A program made the translations under genes and the position numbers. From JADHUC01 sp964617665 (GTDB lineage Bacteria; Planctomycetota; Planctomycetia; Pirellulales; Pirellulaceae), in NCBI GenBank assembly GCA_964617665.1, contig CAZUAH010000009.1, positions 5,948-69,947 of the forward strand: DNA of 64,000 bases, written 5' to 3'. Each line of letters opens with the position of its first letter. Position 1 is the first letter of the stretch. Shown here one piece after another: positions 24,808 through 33,840 of this stretch. The notes below the pieces were generated by a model, which saw only the letters and a list, made by a program, of their open reading frames with translations, was not told the DNA's origin and made no database searches.

Positions 24808-27738
24808 TCACTGGCCCGTTCCACGGTACCAAAGGGACTCCCAATATCGCTGATCCAATTCGTAGGGGTCCACCGGCGCGTCGTCAGGATGATCCGGTTC
24901 AAGCACTCCGTAGCGTCTCATCTCTCGCAGATACTGCGGACGCGGCTGAAAATCCGGCATGTCGAAGCGCTTGATTGCGTCTAGGTTATCCTTGCCAGCA
25001 GCGGCCATTTCCACCAGCTTCTGGTAGTCAGGATCGTTGGTGTCAGCAAAGACTGTGGCAGGCGTGCCCTGGTCGTCGCGACACAAGCCAAGACCTCCGG
25101 CCTTATCGGCCAACGGCGCAAGCACCAACAGCGATTTGTCAGGCCGCGAGAGATTGAAGGCGATGTGACGGCTCAGCTTCAATCGTGGATCGTCTAAGTC
25201 GAACCGCCAGAAGGACACACCACGCTCGTCCGAAATCGACAGTGGCAGCACGTCGTTCTCGCTGTGGCAAGATGCACAGCGACGCTTGATTACCTCAGCC
25301 CCGGCCTTGGTTGTCGGCCAGTCAAAGTCGGTGTTGACCAATTGATTCTGATGGTAACCACCAACAGAACCGCATCCCAGCGCGGCATAGGTCCCGGGAT
25401 ACGGCGCGCCGAGTTCGATCCAGAGACGTAACATCCGCTTCTGATGCTCGGTCGCCTTCACATCGTAATGCGATCCATCCAGCATTTTGAAGATACGGCT
25501 GGCCGCCGAACCCAACGTTCGGGGCGGATGGTTGCTCGTGGCTTCATTTCTGTTGTCGGTGAACAGACGCTTTACGGTCATCGTGAAGTAGGCGTGAGAG
25601 AACATCGGGCCGCGATCGCCGGTTAGCGCGACTCGACCTGCGTACGGACCGCCTCGCTCCGTCTTTTCGTAGCCGTGGCAATCGACGCACAACGCATCGA
25701 GAATCGGTTGGATATCCCGTGGGAAATCGAACACCTCGGGGCAGTCTGCGTATGGCTCGATCCGGCTTGGCCGCCGAGCGAGTGCCATCAGATCGGTATC
25801 AGGCACGAAGCTCTGCGTCCGCTGCTCGTGGCAGCCCACGCAACTCGTCACTTCGCCCGGCTGCACGGTTAGGAAGCTCTGCATGCGTTTGACGGCCACA
25901 TCGTTCTCATCCAATGCAACGAAGAACAGAGCACGTAACGCCGGCAATTCAACATTGGCCGAACCGTCCGGTTCGACTGGGATAGTGCCCAAGACGCGTT
26001 CTAGCGTGAAAGAACCTCCGTACGTTAACGGATCCATGCCGCCGGTGAAGTTGATCGGTTTGGGCAACGACTCGATCACGAGCAACTTCTTAATCTCGCC
26101 CGGCTGGACTCCTGCCATGTTGCGCCCTTTGTAGACGTCCATCAGGACGAGCGTTCCTGTTTCGTTTTCCGGATCGAGGCGGGCGGGGATGATTCGTTCA
26201 CGCTCTCGACAGAATACCGGTCTCGGCTCGTGGCACTGCAAGCCAGCGGCGCCTTCCTCCGGACTGACGCGGTAGATCTCTGCCGTTTTTCCATGGCTGT
26301 CCAGGAATACGATGCGATTTCCCTGGGCCGCCATGAAGAGGTCTTCGGAAAAGGCCCAAGGATCGCGAAAATTGCTTTCCGGCGAGACCGAGCGAGCAAA
26401 GCTACGATCGTCGGGACCTTTCCGGGAATCTACAACGGTGATGACCCCGTCGTGTTCTTTGCGCCCGTGGCCCGGCGAGAAGATCGCCACCACCTTGTTC
26501 GTTTCAGGAATCGGCTTGGCGTCGATCATGACGATGCCGGGATGCATGTTCCCGTAGTAGATCATTTGGCCGGTTCCGTCCGGGTTGGTCGTCCACAAAT
26601 GGTGATAGTCCACCTGGGACCGATCCACGTATTCCCATCGCTGATATAGCACTCGGCCGTCAGGCAGCGGCCATGGCGTGTTGTCGTGTTCCAGGTTGGC
26701 GGAGATCGCGCGGATGTTGCTGCCGTCAGCATCGCAGCGGTGCAGCACCGCAACCTTCGTCAGCCAACATTGGACCCAACGTTTGCAACGGCTAGAGACG
26801 AAGATGATCGAATCGTCCGGCATGTAGCACGGCTCGATGTCGTCGTATGGTCCATCGGTCATCTGCCGCAGATTGGTGCCGTCGATGTCAATTTCGTACA
26901 AGTGGTAGTTGGGCGAGCCGCCTTTGCGATACGAGAAGAGTACCTTCTTGGCGTCGTAGTGCACCACGGGATCGCGAACGGCGCCTTCGGGATCGTCGAT
27001 CATGGCGGTCAAGGCGCCGGAGGTCAGGTTCAGCCGACAAAGCTTGCCGCCGTTGCCATAGGTTAAGCGGTTCTCGTCTTCGGCATAGTAGCTGAAATTG
27101 GCGTACCAGTGTCCGTCCTTGCCAGGCTGTCGCAGTGCAAAGACGATCTCTTCCACGTCATAATCCGCCACGACATTGGCCAGACGACGACCGGCTTCGA
27201 TTTCCACCGTTCTACGTTCTTCTTCCACTCGCTGCCGACCCTTGGCCACGGCGATCGCCACATCGCGGTCGGGGAATTCGATCTCGTAGATGGAGAACAG
27301 CTTGAACGATGAAGGCTTGGTGCAAAAAATGCGAAGATAGCGACCCGTTGCGGACAAGCCGCTAATGACGTCCTTGCCTTCCTTGCCGTTTTGCTCCTCA
27401 TGCACCGTCTGCCATTTGCGGCCATCGTCAGACACTTGGATCTGATATTGCACAGCGTGAGCCCGTTCCCAGTGAATAATCAGACTGCTGATGGTCACAG
27501 GCGAGCCCAGATCAAGCTGGAGCCACTCCGGCGAACCGGCAGACACGCGGCTGGCCCAGCGAGTGCTGCGATTGCCGTCGATAGCATACTCCGCCGGGTA
27601 GGAGCCAGGGTGTACGGAGGAGACCTTGATGAACGTCTCGGTCTCTGCCGCGAGCGACTGACCGCCCCAGAGCGATACTGCCGCTGCAACAGAACAGGCC
27701 AATAGAATGGTCAAAGAGAATAAGCGTCGTATCAACAT
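24808..27738 (-). CDS. HzsA-like trihaem protein with N-terminal F5/8-type C (discoidin) domain
   Basis: This 976-aa protein has a signal peptide (MLIRRLFSLTILLACSVAAAVS). Residues about 35-160 form an F5/8C carbohydrate-binding-like domain (YAIDGNRSTRWAS, WLQLDLGSPVTISS, RYLRIFC). A TolB-like propeller follows (IDIDGTNLRQMTDGPYDDIEP, CDADGSNIRAI, TNPDGTGQM). The C-terminal half matches the hydrazine-synthase-alpha-related architecture, with haem motifs CVGCH (633-637), CVDCH (684-688) and CASCH (821-825). A strong AAGGAGG site precedes ATG 27738. It is a distant relative of the gene at 19872 but has no FGE domain and one more haem. A periplasmic c-type cytochrome acting on sugar-associated material is inferred; a role in hydrazine chemistry is not supported by context. 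Confidence 0.88.
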   Translation of the reverse strand: MLIRRLFSLTILLACSVAAAVSLWGGQSLAAETETFIKVSSVHPGSYPAEYAIDGNRSTRWASRVSAGSPEWLQLDLGSPVTISSLIIHWERAHAVQYQIQVSDDGRKWQTVHEEQNGKEGKDVISGLSATGRYLRIFCTKPSSFKLFSIYEIEFPDRDVAIAVAKGRQRVEEERRTVEIEAGRRLANVVADYDVEEIVFALRQPGKDGHWYANFSYYAEDENRLTYGNGGKLCRLNLTSGALTAMIDDPEGAVRDPVVHYDAKKVLFSYRKGGSPNYHLYEIDIDGTNLRQMTDGPYDDIEPCYMPDDSIIFVSSRCKRWVQCWLTKVAVLHRCDADGSNIRAISANLEHDNTPWPLPDGRVLYQRWEYVDRSQVDYHHLWTTNPDGTGQMIYYGNMHPGIVMIDAKPIPETNKVVAIFSPGHGRKEHDGVITVVDSRKGPDDRSFARSVSPESNFRDPWAFSEDLFMAAQGNRIVFLDSHGKTAEIYRVSPEEGAAGLQCHEPRPVFCRERERIIPARLDPENETGTLVLMDVYKGRNMAGVQPGEIKKLLVIESLPKPINFTGGMDPLTYGGSFTLERVLGTIPVEPDGSANVELPALRALFFVALDENDVAVKRMQSFLTVQPGEVTSCVGCHEQRTQSFVPDTDLMALARRPSRIEPYADCPEVFDFPRDIQPILDALCVDCHGYEKTERGGPYAGRVALTGDRGPMFSHAYFTMTVKRLFTDNRNEATSNHPPRTLGSAASRIFKMLDGSHYDVKATEHQKRMLRLWIELGAPYPGTYAALGCGSVGGYHQNQLVNTDFDWPTTKAGAEVIKRRCASCHSENDVLPLSISDERGVSFWRFDLDDPRLKLSRHIAFNLSRPDKSLLVLAPLADKAGGLGLCRDDQGTPATVFADTNDPDYQKLVEMAAAGKDNLDAIKRFDMPDFQPRPQYLREMRRYGVLEPDHPDDAPVDPYELDQRYWESLWYRGTGQ

Positions 27739-28002
27739 CGGCTCGCCTCCTTTCGCCGGTTTTCAGCAGTAAACGACAGTCTATATGACACGAGCATACT
27801 AGGTCGCTCCGTCCCGTGCAAACCGGATTTGGGCGAACCGAAGCGCTAGCTGCTGGCTCGTTGCCCGGCGTACGCCTTGGAGCCAGAAAAGACGGAAAAG
27901 CCTGACGAAAGTAAGGATGGCGGATGAGTGCGGCAGGAGAATTACCCGCGGGATGGACCAGCGATCCAGCCTGCGGGACCGTTCGTCGTCCCCAGCGCTT
28001 TT
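27739..28002. other. Intergenic stretch, no supported gene
   Basis: These 264 bp hold the promoter region of the HzsA-like gene. A possible weak element on the minus strand (TTGCAC, then TAGTAT at 14 nt) is too tight to trust. Several short GC-rich imperfect palindromes (around 27841-27900) look like decayed dispersed repeats. Confidence 0.4.
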
Positions 28003-29130
28003 CTACGATGATCCCAGCGGCAGGTTTCCGCGTTGTTCGACCAATTCCGTTATGCGCTTGATTCGATAGATGTTCGAACCGGGCATAGCGTTGTCGGCAA
28101 TGCCAAGGATGAACGCTCCGCCGGGTTCGATCGTCCGAAACAGGTCGTCCATGTACTGCTCGAACTGTTCCTCCGTGTAAGGCTCCTCCAGAATTACCGA
28201 CGGAACGCCGCCCCAAATGATCACTCGATCGCCCCAAGCCTGTTTGGCCTCGGCCATCGTGGTTTCGACCATCGGAGACGTAACAAAACACTCGACCATG
28301 CCGAATCCGGCCCGTTCAATGTGGCCAAGAATCTGTCGCGTGTCATTGTCGCCATGCAGAGCCACGACTTTGCCTGCGTCACGCAAACGAGGCGTCAGTT
28401 CCCGGTAGTAGGGCAATATGTATTGCTCGAACAACGGTGGCGGCGTCATGTAGCTGGATAGATGGTGGCCGTGCATCAGAAGCCTTGCAGGCGAGTCAAG
28501 CATTTGTTGCCAGATGGTTTCTTTGAAACGGTCGGTCAGCGTGCGCAGGAGGGTTTCCACCTCGTTGGGAAAGTCGTTCAGGTGAAAGTAGGCTTCGTTG
28601 TATCCGGTCAAGACGCGCATCCAGTGATGAAACGGGCAATCCCCACAATTGATCATGGGGTATCCCTCGTCGCCGACTTCGCGCTCGTATTCCAGATACT
28701 CGTCGTAAGCCGCCTCATACCGAGTGTTCTCGATGATGTACTCGACGACGGCGTAGTCCTCACGGCGTTTCAGCATGAATTCGACTTCGGCGTCCTGAAT
28801 TCCCTGTTGCCGAAGTATCTCCGTGCTGCGCAACCGCGTCGTCACAGTGCCCACCGGCGTTTCGTATTCGGTGACCTGATCCATTTCGGCCACTTGCCGG
28901 GTGCGGACTTCGACGTTCTCCATCTTGATGCGATAGATGATGCCGTCACGTGCCGCCGTTCCTCCGAACACGCGCCGCTCGACTTCGCGAAGACTCAAGC
29001 TGCTGTACTCTTCCGGCAGCGTACCAGTCAGACGATTCGCGTCGTACCAGATCTGAAGCCGTGGTATCCAGGGGATTCGGTCTGGTAGCCGTCCATCCAG
29101 AATCGCCAGTATGCGTTCGCGATTTGTCAT
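28003..29130 (-). CDS. Uroporphyrinogen-decarboxylase-family (URO-D) protein
   Basis: This 375-aa protein is cytosolic, with MTNRERILAILDGRLPDRIPW, the typical opening of URO-D/MtaA-type TIM-barrel proteins. The C-terminal half has LMHGHHLSSYMTPPPLFEQY, KVVALHGDNDTRQIL and IWGGVPSVIL, with His positions expected at the barrel mouth. Its ATG overlaps the stop of the upstream DUF5107 gene by 4 nt (ATGA), so the two are translationally coupled. Haem biosynthesis is unlikely: non-haem members of this family act in methyl transfer or on unknown substrates. The coupling suggests a role in the same process as the DUF5107-TPR protein, which is inference. Confidence 0.85.
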   Translation of the reverse strand: MTNRERILAILDGRLPDRIPWIPRLQIWYDANRLTGTLPEEYSSLSLREVERRVFGGTAARDGIIYRIKMENVEVRTRQVAEMDQVTEYETPVGTVTTRLRSTEILRQQGIQDAEVEFMLKRREDYAVVEYIIENTRYEAAYDEYLEYEREVGDEGYPMINCGDCPFHHWMRVLTGYNEAYFHLNDFPNEVETLLRTLTDRFKETIWQQMLDSPARLLMHGHHLSSYMTPPPLFEQYILPYYRELTPRLRDAGKVVALHGDNDTRQILGHIERAGFGMVECFVTSPMVETTMAEAKQAWGDRVIIWGGVPSVILEEPYTEEQFEQYMDDLFRTIEPGGAFILGIADNAMPGSNIYRIKRITELVEQRGNLPLGSS

Positions 29131-32100
29131 TGCGTCTTGTCCTGTTTTTTATCGAGTGCCTCTTGGCACAGTTGCCGATGCTTGTTCTGCTCGCCGGGGC
29201 CTTCATGGCCGGCCGCGCCTTTCTTCCAGGCGGAACGGGCTTCGTCCAAACGGCCCATCGCTTCCAGCGTCTTCCCCTTCCAATACTCGGCCCTTGCCTC
29301 CTGAGGCCGGTCCGTCCGCCCCACGCCCAAGTTCTCCGGGTACGTCAATGCGGCCGCGAAATCCGTGAGGGCGGTCTTGTACTCGCCTTTGTCAAAGCGT
29401 TGTTGGCCTCGAGCCAGATGGGCTTTCGCGAACAGCACGTGCGTGATGTCCTGGCCCTCCCAGTTCACAAAGTAGGGTGTGGACTCGAGCAAGTCGATCG
29501 CGTCCGCATATCGCTCCTCGGCCACATAGGCTTCGGACAGCGTGATCGTGATATCCGATCGGCGCTGTCCTTTGAACTGCATAGCCTCAAGCATTTGGAT
29601 CGCCTCGGGCCGTTTTCCGTCAGCCACAAGGATCTCCGCCAGGTCTCGATATAAGGTCTGATCTTCCGGTCGAGCTGCGATCGCCCTGCGGTAGTAAGCA
29701 GCCGCCTTGTTCAAGTCGGTCTCTCGGGTCGATACGGCCAGCCCCAGATTGCGCAACGGCATGCTCAAGGAAGAGTCCAGTTCTGCGGCCTTTTCCCAGT
29801 GCGAGGTCGCTTCGTCAAGTCGCCCGAGGTTGCCGTAGAGATTGCCCAAATGCAGGTGGGCGTAAGCGTCACGCGGATTTGTGCGTATGGCATAGGACAG
29901 CACGTCGACGGCTTCGGTACGAGAGGGAAACGCAAAGTCCCGATAGGTTTTGGCGGCTTCGCGCAGATGATTACGAGCCGTTTCTTCGTCGCCCCCGCGC
30001 GAGACAAAGTAGGCCAAGTAGTACAAGGCCACTGGTCCGCGTTCCTCCCTCGCGACCGCTTCAACGCATGCACCTTGGACAATGCGAGCCGCCTCCTTGA
30101 AGAGGCCAAGGTCGGCGAAGGCGATCGCCGTTTCGAGCAGTTCGAATTCGTCTTCGCCCACGAACGCTCGTGCCTCGTGCACAAACCGTTTCATCGCTTC
30201 TTCACTCTGAAGCGCCAGCAGCGCCCTGGGAACCAGATCCGTCGGTCGCCGCAAAACGGCCTCGTTGGCTCGCTTGGCCGCGGATTCCTTCTGCCTGATT
30301 GCGTACAAAGCCAACAGCAAGTGGTCTTGGGAAGTCGTGTCATCTGGCGCCGTTCGCACCGCTCTTGAAAACGCTTCGGCGGCCTTGTCGTACTGACCGA
30401 GCCTCATGTGTGCGCGACCGGCCAGATCATGACCGATGGACGCAGTGCCGCGACAGCGGGCCGCCCGGTAGCCGGTTGCGACGGCCCGCTCGGTGTCCGT
30501 CAAGCAGAGTTGACACACGCCGAGGAAGTACCACGCCATCCCGTCGTCACTGTCGCGTTCCAAGACCAACTTCAGTCGTGTCATCGCGACCTGGTAGAAT
30601 CCTGCTTCGAGATCGAGTACGGCTAGCGCTCGCGAGGAGAGTATGTGGCCAGGGTCATCGGCCAAAGCGAATTCGTAATACTTCCGAGCGTTCAATCGGT
30701 CCGTGGCACGGTCGAACTTCCGGCCCTTAAGATACTTCTGCTCGACGCTTAGTTCGTCGTCCGGTTTCTCAACGAACTTGCTAGGATCCGGGGGCGACAC
30801 TTTGGGAATCGGCAACGGAGTAGTGAACGAGCCTAATTCCGTTCCGTCTTTGGCGACAACGCTGACGTGTACCGGTGCCTGACCGACATCTGCGAGAGTC
30901 ACATCGCATATCTCCAACGGTGATAGATCTGCCGAGCGTCTAATCGGCGAGTTTCCATTTACGGTCAAACGGCACGTCGCCTCGGGGAACTCGCCCGTGG
31001 CAATCATTCGCAGGCGCAGGTCGCCTTCGCCACGGGTGGACTGAACGGCAAGGTCCTTTGTAGCAAACTCAAAACCTTCGCCCAGGCCGTGGACTGGATA
31101 CCACCACTCTTGCCATGCGACCTGTTCGCGCGGCGCCAGCATGCCGTAGTCGGATTGCGTTGGTAGCGGTCCGCTCTGCACTTCGATGTACGGCCCATCG
31201 TCGTCGGTCAGATTCTTCTGGCTCACCAATCCAAAATCCCAATTGCCCCACGTCCATGCCTTCTTGCCGGGCAGCACGTGATGGTCGGCAACTTGGACTA
31301 TTCCTCGATTCGCTTCGACGTCATAACCGCCGAAGAAATCGTACGAGCAGTCGACCGAGAAGATCGACGTCCACGTTTCATGGTTCTTCAGCCAGGACAG
31401 ATCTCGCCCCTCGTGAACAGGCCAATTAAAGAACTCACGTCCGTGGTGATCCGTGGCCAGAGTCATCGGGTAGATGAACCGAGTGCCTGGCAGGTTCGGA
31501 AACGCCGTACAGTTCCAGAAATAGTACGGGTGCATTCCGTCCGTAGGATTGAAGATCCGGATGTTCTCCTCCAGGTACGCTTTTCCTGGTCGCAAAGTCA
31601 GACGCACCGTCCAGCGAGTTCGGAAGATCTTTTCCTGGTTACTCACTTCCAGAAAGGCGGATCCGTCCGGATTCCTACCAACCAGTGCATCGACAGGCGA
31701 CACGACGGTAACCGTGTGCCCATGAGGGCCGAAATTCCACTCGATGCCACCGCTGATCCAAGCCCCGCGCATGGCGATCATTCCCGGTTTGATCACCGTA
31801 CTGAGATGGAACATCTCCTTTCCCTCGGTCTTGTCCAGCACCGAGTGAATCCGACCGCCCAGTTCCGGCAGACAGGTCACCTTCAAATACTCGTTCTCCA
31901 AGAACAACGCCTTGTATCGCCGATCGACTTTGGCTCGCGATAAATGGTCCTGCATGGTGTACGGATAGGTGATCGCCCCCTTCACCGTAGTCGATAATCG
32001 CGATGGGCCCTCCAACGCCCAAAATTTAGGATTCACGTCATCTTCCCAAGGATACGTGGGGATGGTGAGACTGCCTTCCCACGCTCGGACGTCTGCCCAA

Positions 32101-32174
32101 ATCCGATTTGGCAGAAGTAAAGAACTGCCAAGTGCCACCAGAGCCGATAGCAGAATCATTCGCCGTACGTTCAT
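29127..32174 (-). CDS. Secreted DUF5107 (mutarotase-like) protein with TPR repeats
   Basis: This 1015-aa protein has a signal peptide (MNVRRMILLSALVALGSSLLL). Residues about 30-400 match the DUF5107 beta-sandwich, which resembles galactose-mutarotase/lyase folds: LENEYLKVTCLPELGGRIHSV, GGIEWNFGPHGHTV, YYFWNCTAFPNLPGTRFIYP. The C-terminal half is a tetratricopeptide array (AYAHLHLGNLYGNLGRLDEA, AAYYRRAIAARPEDQTLYRD). The family is widespread in planctomycetes and verrucomicrobia and is linked to carbohydrate processing, but the activity is not established. A TTGTTT-18-TATACT promoter lies about 47 bp upstream. The 3' end overlaps the URO-D start. Confidence 0.88.
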   Translation of the reverse strand: MNVRRMILLSALVALGSSLLLPNRIWADVRAWEGSLTIPTYPWEDDVNPKFWALEGPSRLSTTVKGAITYPYTMQDHLSRAKVDRRYKALFLENEYLKVTCLPELGGRIHSVLDKTEGKEMFHLSTVIKPGMIAMRGAWISGGIEWNFGPHGHTVTVVSPVDALVGRNPDGSAFLEVSNQEKIFRTRWTVRLTLRPGKAYLEENIRIFNPTDGMHPYYFWNCTAFPNLPGTRFIYPMTLATDHHGREFFNWPVHEGRDLSWLKNHETWTSIFSVDCSYDFFGGYDVEANRGIVQVADHHVLPGKKAWTWGNWDFGLVSQKNLTDDDGPYIEVQSGPLPTQSDYGMLAPREQVAWQEWWYPVHGLGEGFEFATKDLAVQSTRGEGDLRLRMIATGEFPEATCRLTVNGNSPIRRSADLSPLEICDVTLADVGQAPVHVSVVAKDGTELGSFTTPLPIPKVSPPDPSKFVEKPDDELSVEQKYLKGRKFDRATDRLNARKYYEFALADDPGHILSSRALAVLDLEAGFYQVAMTRLKLVLERDSDDGMAWYFLGVCQLCLTDTERAVATGYRAARCRGTASIGHDLAGRAHMRLGQYDKAAEAFSRAVRTAPDDTTSQDHLLLALYAIRQKESAAKRANEAVLRRPTDLVPRALLALQSEEAMKRFVHEARAFVGEDEFELLETAIAFADLGLFKEAARIVQGACVEAVAREERGPVALYYLAYFVSRGGDEETARNHLREAAKTYRDFAFPSRTEAVDVLSYAIRTNPRDAYAHLHLGNLYGNLGRLDEATSHWEKAAELDSSLSMPLRNLGLAVSTRETDLNKAAAYYRRAIAARPEDQTLYRDLAEILVADGKRPEAIQMLEAMQFKGQRRSDITITLSEAYVAEERYADAIDLLESTPYFVNWEGQDITHVLFAKAHLARGQQRFDKGEYKTALTDFAAALTYPENLGVGRTDRPQEARAEYWKGKTLEAMGRLDEARSAWKKGAAGHEGPGEQNKHRQLCQEALDKKQDKTQ

Positions 32175-32220
32175 CGTCGCGACCTTAATGTTGGACGTTG
32201 CAGTTGTTTTCGACCGCCCC

Positions 32221-32250
32221 AGTATAGTGCTCGGCGTTGGCGGGAAACAA
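32221..32250 (-). promoter_or_regulatory. Sigma70-like promoter for the DUF5107/URO-D operon
   Basis: On the minus strand, TTGTTT (32245-32250), an 18-nt spacer and TATACT (32221-32226) lie upstream of ATG 32174. Confidence 0.45.
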
Positions 32251-32398
32251 GTAACTTCTGACGTAACCGCTTTGTTTCATGATAGGTGGGAAATAATCGG
32301 GGCGCGCGTCTGCGAATAGGTCGGAAACGATGGTATCTGTGTTATCCGTTGGGCCGTTTCCGGAGGAGGTAGCGGTCCATACTCAAGGAGCGTCTATC

Positions 32399-33811
32399 AT
32401 GGCATCCCGTGAAAGCCAGGGACTTCAGGTCGCACTGATTCTGTTCGTGATGGTCACGGTGGTTCTGGCCGTAACCACGTACTTTTTCTTCCGGGAAGCG
32501 GAGGAGAGAACCGCACAAGCCGCTGCGGCGCTCGCGGAGGCCAAACAGTTCGACAATGCTGCAAAAGAACTCCATTATGAGAACCAGTTGCTGAAACACG
32601 TGCTCGGCGTCGAGCCGAAAACGCAGGCGGAGTTGGATAGTATTCAACAGCGGCTTGGCGCAAACAAAGACGTACAGATCGTCTTGGACCGCTTTCACCG
32701 GGACATGGAGATGTATGCTGCTGGTTTTACCGGTCAGAACCTGAACTATCAAACGTTGCAGACCCACTTGGCTGATCAGGTCAATCGACAAAATGTCCAA
32801 CTCTCAGACTCGGATGTGACAGTCAGAGAACTGCATACCAAACGGGACAGCGTACGTCAGGCCGAAGCCCGACGTACGGCCATGGCCGAAGCGGCACTGG
32901 TAGAGCTTCAGGAGGATTCTCATGCAGAGAAACGGGAACTCGCCGTGTATCGAACGCAGCTTGACGACCAAGCGAAGAAGACTGCGACCATTCTTCCACA
33001 GAAGCTGGACGAGATTCGAAGGCTCGGCGACGCCACGAGAACGGCAATCGCGGACGAGAGGGCCCAGTCAAGGCGTTGGCGCGAATTGTACTTGGCGATG
33101 AAGAAGAAGTATGAAGGTACACTGGTCGACAAGACTCCCGAGCATCCGGATGGCGAAATCGTCCACGTGAACCAGCGTGCCAACTTGGTCTGGATCGACC
33201 TTGGTTCGGCGGACGGTCTCGAACGAGCGATGTACTTCAGTGTGTACGACCCCCATCATGTGATTGGCGGGGTCAATGCTAAGGCCAAGGCAAGGATTCA
33301 GGTCACGGCCATCAGAGAACCGCACGTCGCCGAAGCGAGAATCCTGTACCATGATTTGACTAATCCAATCGTGAAAACGGACAAGATCTACTCGCCCACC
33401 TTCCGCAAGGGGCAGAAGCTGCGGTTTGCTCTGGCGGGCTTCCTGGACATTGACGGCGATGGCAAGAGCGATCAAGCGAAAGTGAAGAGCATCATTACGT
33501 CTAATGGCGGTGTGGTGGATGCCGAACTCCTGGCGGATGGCAGCATTGCCGGAGACGTTTCCCTCGAGACGCGGTTCCTGGTCACTGGCGAGGCTCCCAC
33601 TGACAAGACGGATGAACGGCTCATCAATGGCTGGAACAGCATGCAGGAAGAAGCGACTCGAAAGGGCCTGGAAACCATGTCCTTGCAGAAGTTGCTGGAT
33701 CGCATGGGATATCACGACGACACCCGCGTGATCAACCTGCAACGCGGTGGCCCGGGAAGCTCCGGCACCACTGAGCAGCCCCGAAAACGCACGCTGCGCA
33801 ATGTCTTCTAA
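32399..33811 (+). CDS. Membrane-anchored coiled-coil protein
   Basis: This 470-aa protein has one N-terminal transmembrane segment (VALILFVMVTVVLAVTTYFFF, about residues 10-31). A long heptad-rich coiled coil follows to about residue 230 (REAEERTAQAAAALAEAKQ, AEARRTAMAEAALVEL). After it comes a compact beta-rich domain (VDKTPEHPDGEIVHVNQR, VWIDLGSADGLERAMYFSVY, KIYSPTFRKGQKLRFALAG) resembling the C-terminal domain of similar planctomycete proteins. ATG 32399 follows AAGGAG; an upstream in-frame start lacks a site. The C-terminal domain should be periplasmic if the N-terminus is inside. Function unknown, possibly envelope scaffolding. Confidence 0.8.
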   Translation: MASRESQGLQVALILFVMVTVVLAVTTYFFFREAEERTAQAAAALAEAKQFDNAAKELHYENQLLKHVLGVEPKTQAELDSIQQRLGANKDVQIVLDRFHRDMEMYAAGFTGQNLNYQTLQTHLADQVNRQNVQLSDSDVTVRELHTKRDSVRQAEARRTAMAEAALVELQEDSHAEKRELAVYRTQLDDQAKKTATILPQKLDEIRRLGDATRTAIADERAQSRRWRELYLAMKKKYEGTLVDKTPEHPDGEIVHVNQRANLVWIDLGSADGLERAMYFSVYDPHHVIGGVNAKAKARIQVTAIREPHVAEARILYHDLTNPIVKTDKIYSPTFRKGQKLRFALAGFLDIDGDGKSDQAKVKSIITSNGGVVDAELLADGSIAGDVSLETRFLVTGEAPTDKTDERLINGWNSMQEEATRKGLETMSLQKLLDRMGYHDDTRVINLQRGGPGSSGTTEQPRKRTLRNVF

Positions 33812-33840
33812 TCCGGGCGACAGTTAGAAGACGAAGGAAG

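Noticed and set aside
19872..27738. Hydrazine synthase/anammox locus
   Set aside because: The HzsA-like proteins lack HzsB/C partners and other anammox genes here, and carry unrelated extra domains.
27512..28291. Minus-strand 259-codon frame across the HzsA-like/URO-D junction
   Set aside because: It overlaps two better-supported genes in other frames and has biased Arg-rich composition.
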